A stretch of DNA of 64,000 nt from assembly GCA_027459645.1 (NCBI GenBank), contig DAIDHQ010000002.1:1-64000 (forward strand), read 5' to 3'. Source of the DNA: Vulcanimicrobiota bacterium (GTDB lineage: Bacteria; Vulcanimicrobiota; Vulcanimicrobiia; Vulcanimicrobiales; Vulcanimicrobiaceae). A program made the translations under genes and the position numbers. The notes under the pieces are model-generated. The model was given only the letters and a program-made list of their open reading frames with translations. It searched no databases and was not told the origin of the DNA. This document shows, in pieces, positions 61,286 to 64,000 of the stretch; the stretch's first letter is position 1; each line of letters opens with the position of its first letter.

Positions 61286-64000
61286 CTACGCAGATGCGCT
61301 CCGAGGCGCGCGCCCCAGCGCTTCCGGATACATACTGACCATCTCCGACGCGGACAACGGACGAGCATAGAGAAAGCCTTGCGCGAAACGGCAGCCCGCC
61401 TGCCGAAGAATCTCGCTCTGACGCGCCGTCTCGACGCCCTCGGCGACCACGCGAACGTCGAACGCTTCCGCGAGCGTCATCAACGTGCGAACGATGGGTT
61501 CGCTCGCCAGATCCCCATCGGGTCCGGCCACGAACGAGCGGTCGATCTTTATCGCATCGACCTTGAATTGCTGCAAATACCGCATCGACGAGTATCCCGT
61601 GCCAAAGTCGTCGATGCAGATCTTGAAGCCGCGATCGCGTACGCGCTCCAAGGTAGCATTCGCGCGCGTTCCCGCATCGAGCACGACGCTTTCCGTAATC
61701 TCCAGCGTCAGATCTTCGGGGGCGAGCCCGTGGTGTTCTACCACCTGCACCAGCATGCGTTCGAAATCCGGCTCGCTCAATTCACTGGCCGAAATATTCA
61801 CATGCATCGTGAAATCCAACGTGCCGCCGCGATTGCGCCGCCACGACGCGAGCTGCGAGGCCGCAGTTTCCAGCACGTACCGTCCGATCGCGGATGCGAG
61901 CCCCGTTTGTTCGGCAAGCGGAATGAATTCGATGGGATTGATGACGCCTTCGGTCGGGTGGTCCCATCGAATGAGTGCCTCGCATCCGGTCGGACGGCCG
62001 TCACCAATATTGACGATGGGTTGATAGAGCAGCCGGAATTCGCTGCGTTCGATCGCAACGCGCAGATCGGTGATGAGTTCCAAGCGCTTTTGCGCCCGCG
62101 CATGCATCTTTGAATCGAAGAGCGCGTAGCGCGTGCCGCCGCTGCTCTTGGCGTGTTGCATCGCGATCTCCGCATCGCGCATGACGTCTTCCGCGTGTTC
62201 GTAACTTGCGGATCCGATGGCGATACCGACGCTTGCGCCCAGGTAAATGCTGCGCGATCCCAGCGTCACGGCCTTCGAGAGGTTGTTCAATATACGGCGC
62301 GCGATCGACTCGACGTGCAGGATGTCGCCGAGCGAGCGCACGAGGACCGCGAATTCGTCGCTGCCCAAACGCGCCACGACGTCGCGCGCATCGACCGAAG
62401 ATCGCAAGCGGCCTGCAATCTGCGTGAGCACGACGTCACCGGCCGAATGCCCCATCGATTCGTTGACGTCGCGGAAGTGTTCGAGATCGACGAAGAGGAC
62501 GGCGAAGAACGATTCCAGCAGCGCCGTCGCCTCGTCAAACCGATCGCGCAAGGCCTGTTCGAAAAGCTGACGGTTCGGCAGCCCCGTGAGGCTGTCGTGC
62601 AGTTTGTCGTGCATCATCCGGCGCTCGCTGTGTTTGAGTGCCGTCTTGTCGCGGAACATGCAGATGCCGAAGAGGGGCATGTCGCCGTCGTCGTTCACGA
62701 TCGAGATCGTGGCGTCGGTGAAGATTTCTTGGCCGCTCGGCGATCGGGCCGACTGCTCGAACTCGAAGGTGTCCCGTTTCCCGGCCAGTAGTTCTGCAAG
62801 CTCGACTTCGTGTCCGGAGATCGCGCGTTCGATGTTGTCGCCGAACATCGTCCTATAGACGTTGTTCGCTTCGACGATCGTTCCGCCGCGATTGACGACC
62901 GCGATGCCGACCGCCGCACCGTCAAAGACCGCCCTGAATTGCGCCTCGGAGAGGCGCAGCGCTTCTTCGGCTTCTTGCCGCGCGAGTTCGGCCTGCAGCG
63001 CTGCCGATTCTTGCTGGGCGCGGCGCAACGCGAGACGATCGCGCCGGGCGACGGCCTGTGCGATCATGACCATGACGCCGACCAGCAGCATTGCGCCGAC
63101 GACGAACGCCAGATAGAAATACCGGTTACGCTGCTGCTGAACCTTTCCGCGTGCGGCGAGGCTCGCCCGAAGCGCTTGCCCTTCCGCGGCGTGCATCGCG
63201 CGCGCTGCCGAAACGCTGGCCGTGGTTAACGCGCGCAGTTGCGCCAGATCGACGTTAGGCTGAGGCTTTAAAAGGACGTTTTTCGATACGTAATCGGCCA
63301 GACGTATGTCGGCGGCATTGGTCGCATTTGAAAGAGGTAACAGCTTCTCCCACTGCGCGCGCTGTGCGGGAAGCATTTGTTCGAGCCGCTTCGTCACCTG
63401 CGGCCAGTTATCGCCGGAAAAATCGCCGGCGGCGCGCACGCCGCTGGTTTGATTCGAAAGATCCAGGCGGCGCTTAAGGGTCACGTCGCCGTACTTCATC
63501 AGCGACTCGACCATCAATCGCAGACGTTCCGGCGTCGAGATCGCAAACGGCGTTTCACCGACAAAACTCGCGGCGATGTTCTGCCCCGTGATGCTCGTGT
63601 CGTACGAAAGATTCGATGCGTCTTGAAGAGAGCTGTAGAAATTTCCGATGGCGCTCATGACCGGCGACATCGCATGAATGCCTCCGCGCCCCGGCTTGGC
63701 TACGCGCGCTTTCTGCCAGAGCTCCCGAATCTTCTTAACCTTCCCCGAGAGGTCGAGCCGCGATGCGGGGCCGTAGTCGACCGATTTTGAGAGCGCCTGC
63801 ATGGCGCCGTCGGCCGCAGCACGTTTGGCGCCGAGATCCGGCGCCTCCATCACGAGCGCGTAGCGATAGCGCACGAATGCATCTTGAACGGCCAGCGTTT
63901 GGTCCGTTACGTCCATGCCGATCTGTTCGCGTCGCAGCGTCGCGCGGTCGAGTCCGGCTTCGCCGCCGAGGGCGGTCAACTGCCAAAGAACGATAGCAAG
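61286..64000 (-). CDS. PAS-GGDEF-EAL cyclic-di-GMP signalling protein (5' end outside the window)
   Basis: The frame runs off the right edge, where the last bases encode the end of a membrane helix (LAIVLWQLTALG). A sensory region (residues ~1-270), a second membrane helix (YFYLAFVVGAMLLVGVMVMI), a coiled coil and a PAS domain (FRAVFDGAAVGIAVVNRGG) follow. The GGDEF motif is degenerate, RLGSDEFAVL, so cyclase activity is doubtful. The EAL domain is complete: EALIRW, NISA, EITES, DDFGTGYSS, KIDRSF, AEGVET and GFLYARPL, suggesting it degrades c-di-GMP. Input at the membrane could tune pili and EPS, but this is inferred. Confidence 0.92.
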   Translation of the reverse strand, partial: LAIVLWQLTALGGEAGLDRATLRREQIGMDVTDQTLAVQDAFVRYRYALVMEAPDLGAKRAAADGAMQALSKSVDYGPASRLDLSGKVKKIRELWQKARVAKPGRGGIHAMSPVMSAIGNFYSSLQDASNLSYDTSITGQNIAASFVGETPFAISTPERLRLMVESLMKYGDVTLKRRLDLSNQTSGVRAAGDFSGDNWPQVTKRLEQMLPAQRAQWEKLLPLSNATNAADIRLADYVSKNVLLKPQPNVDLAQLRALTTASVSAARAMHAAEGQALRASLAARGKVQQQRNRYFYLAFVVGAMLLVGVMVMIAQAVARRDRLALRRAQQESAALQAELARQEAEEALRLSEAQFRAVFDGAAVGIAVVNRGGTIVEANNVYRTMFGDNIERAISGHEVELAELLAGKRDTFEFEQSARSPSGQEIFTDATISIVNDDGDMPLFGICMFRDKTALKHSERRMMHDKLHDSLTGLPNRQLFEQALRDRFDEATALLESFFAVLFVDLEHFRDVNESMGHSAGDVVLTQIAGRLRSSVDARDVVARLGSDEFAVLVRSLGDILHVESIARRILNNLSKAVTLGSRSIYLGASVGIAIGSASYEHAEDVMRDAEIAMQHAKSSGGTRYALFDSKMHARAQKRLELITDLRVAIERSEFRLLYQPIVNIGDGRPTGCEALIRWDHPTEGVINPIEFIPLAEQTGLASAIGRYVLETAASQLASWRRNRGGTLDFTMHVNISASELSEPDFERMLVQVVEHHGLAPEDLTLEITESVVLDAGTRANATLERVRDRGFKICIDDFGTGYSSMRYLQQFKVDAIKIDRSFVAGPDGDLASEPIVRTLMTLAEAFDVRVVAEGVETARQSEILRQAGCRFAQGFLYARPLSASEMVSMYPEALGRAPRSASA

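Overview
The window comes from a GC-rich diderm bacterium. It encodes an outer-membrane secretin, a Wza-type export protein, several lipoproteins with a poly-glycine stretch after the lipobox, and a type IV pilus operon. Gene density is very high, with many 1-4 base start/stop overlaps and frequent GTG or TTG starts. The mix of genes recalls poorly cultured lineages such as Eremiobacterota (WPS-2); this taxonomic guess is an inference, and nothing here proves it.

Layout. Bases 1-9822 hold unrelated housekeeping and accessory genes: a truncated GT39-like membrane enzyme, a YdeI/OmdA gene broken by an in-frame TAG, a small protein with a histone H1-like tail, glutamate dehydrogenase, a TPR protein, a quinone-type reductase, an acetyltransferase, a receiver-like/adenylate cyclase protein, a glycine-rich stress protein, a possible small RNA, an exported protein and MsrA. 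Bases 9826-12960 are a CoA module (membrane protein, CoA-transferase III, thiolase, SDR). Then come a YibQ-like deacetylase-fold protein and an HxlR regulator. Bases 14383-20424 form a nine-gene type IV pilus operon read right to left: prepilin, CcdA-like protein, TPR protein, prepilin peptidase, PilM, PilN, PilO, PilP-like, PilQ-like secretin.

Bases 20491-53664 are a large cell-surface polysaccharide region. It contains the export machinery (Wza, Wzc-type BY-kinase, a single-domain response regulator), the initiating sugar transferase, Wzx flippase, Wzy/ligase, a FemAB-like transferase, a tandem-duplicated glycosyltransferase, two aminotransferases and four further GT4 enzymes. It also has a D-glucuronyl C5-epimerase-like enzyme and a complete WbpA-B-D-E-I set for UDP-ManNAc(3NAc)A, led by a WbpM/CapD-type dehydratase. 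Two paralogous lipoproteins, with two or three DUF5666-like repeats followed by a shared large domain, flank a pair of LuxR-type regulators. Together these genes suggest a Wzx/Wzy-dependent, uronic-acid-rich surface polymer that is modified after or during polymerisation.

Bases 53815-64000 return to the core genome: a winged-helix-like protein, clpX, clpP, tig, four tRNA genes (Gly, Leu and two Lys), exported proteins, a formyltransferase-family enzyme and a PAS-GGDEF-EAL signalling protein that runs off the right edge. No CRISPR array, insertion sequence or rRNA was seen.
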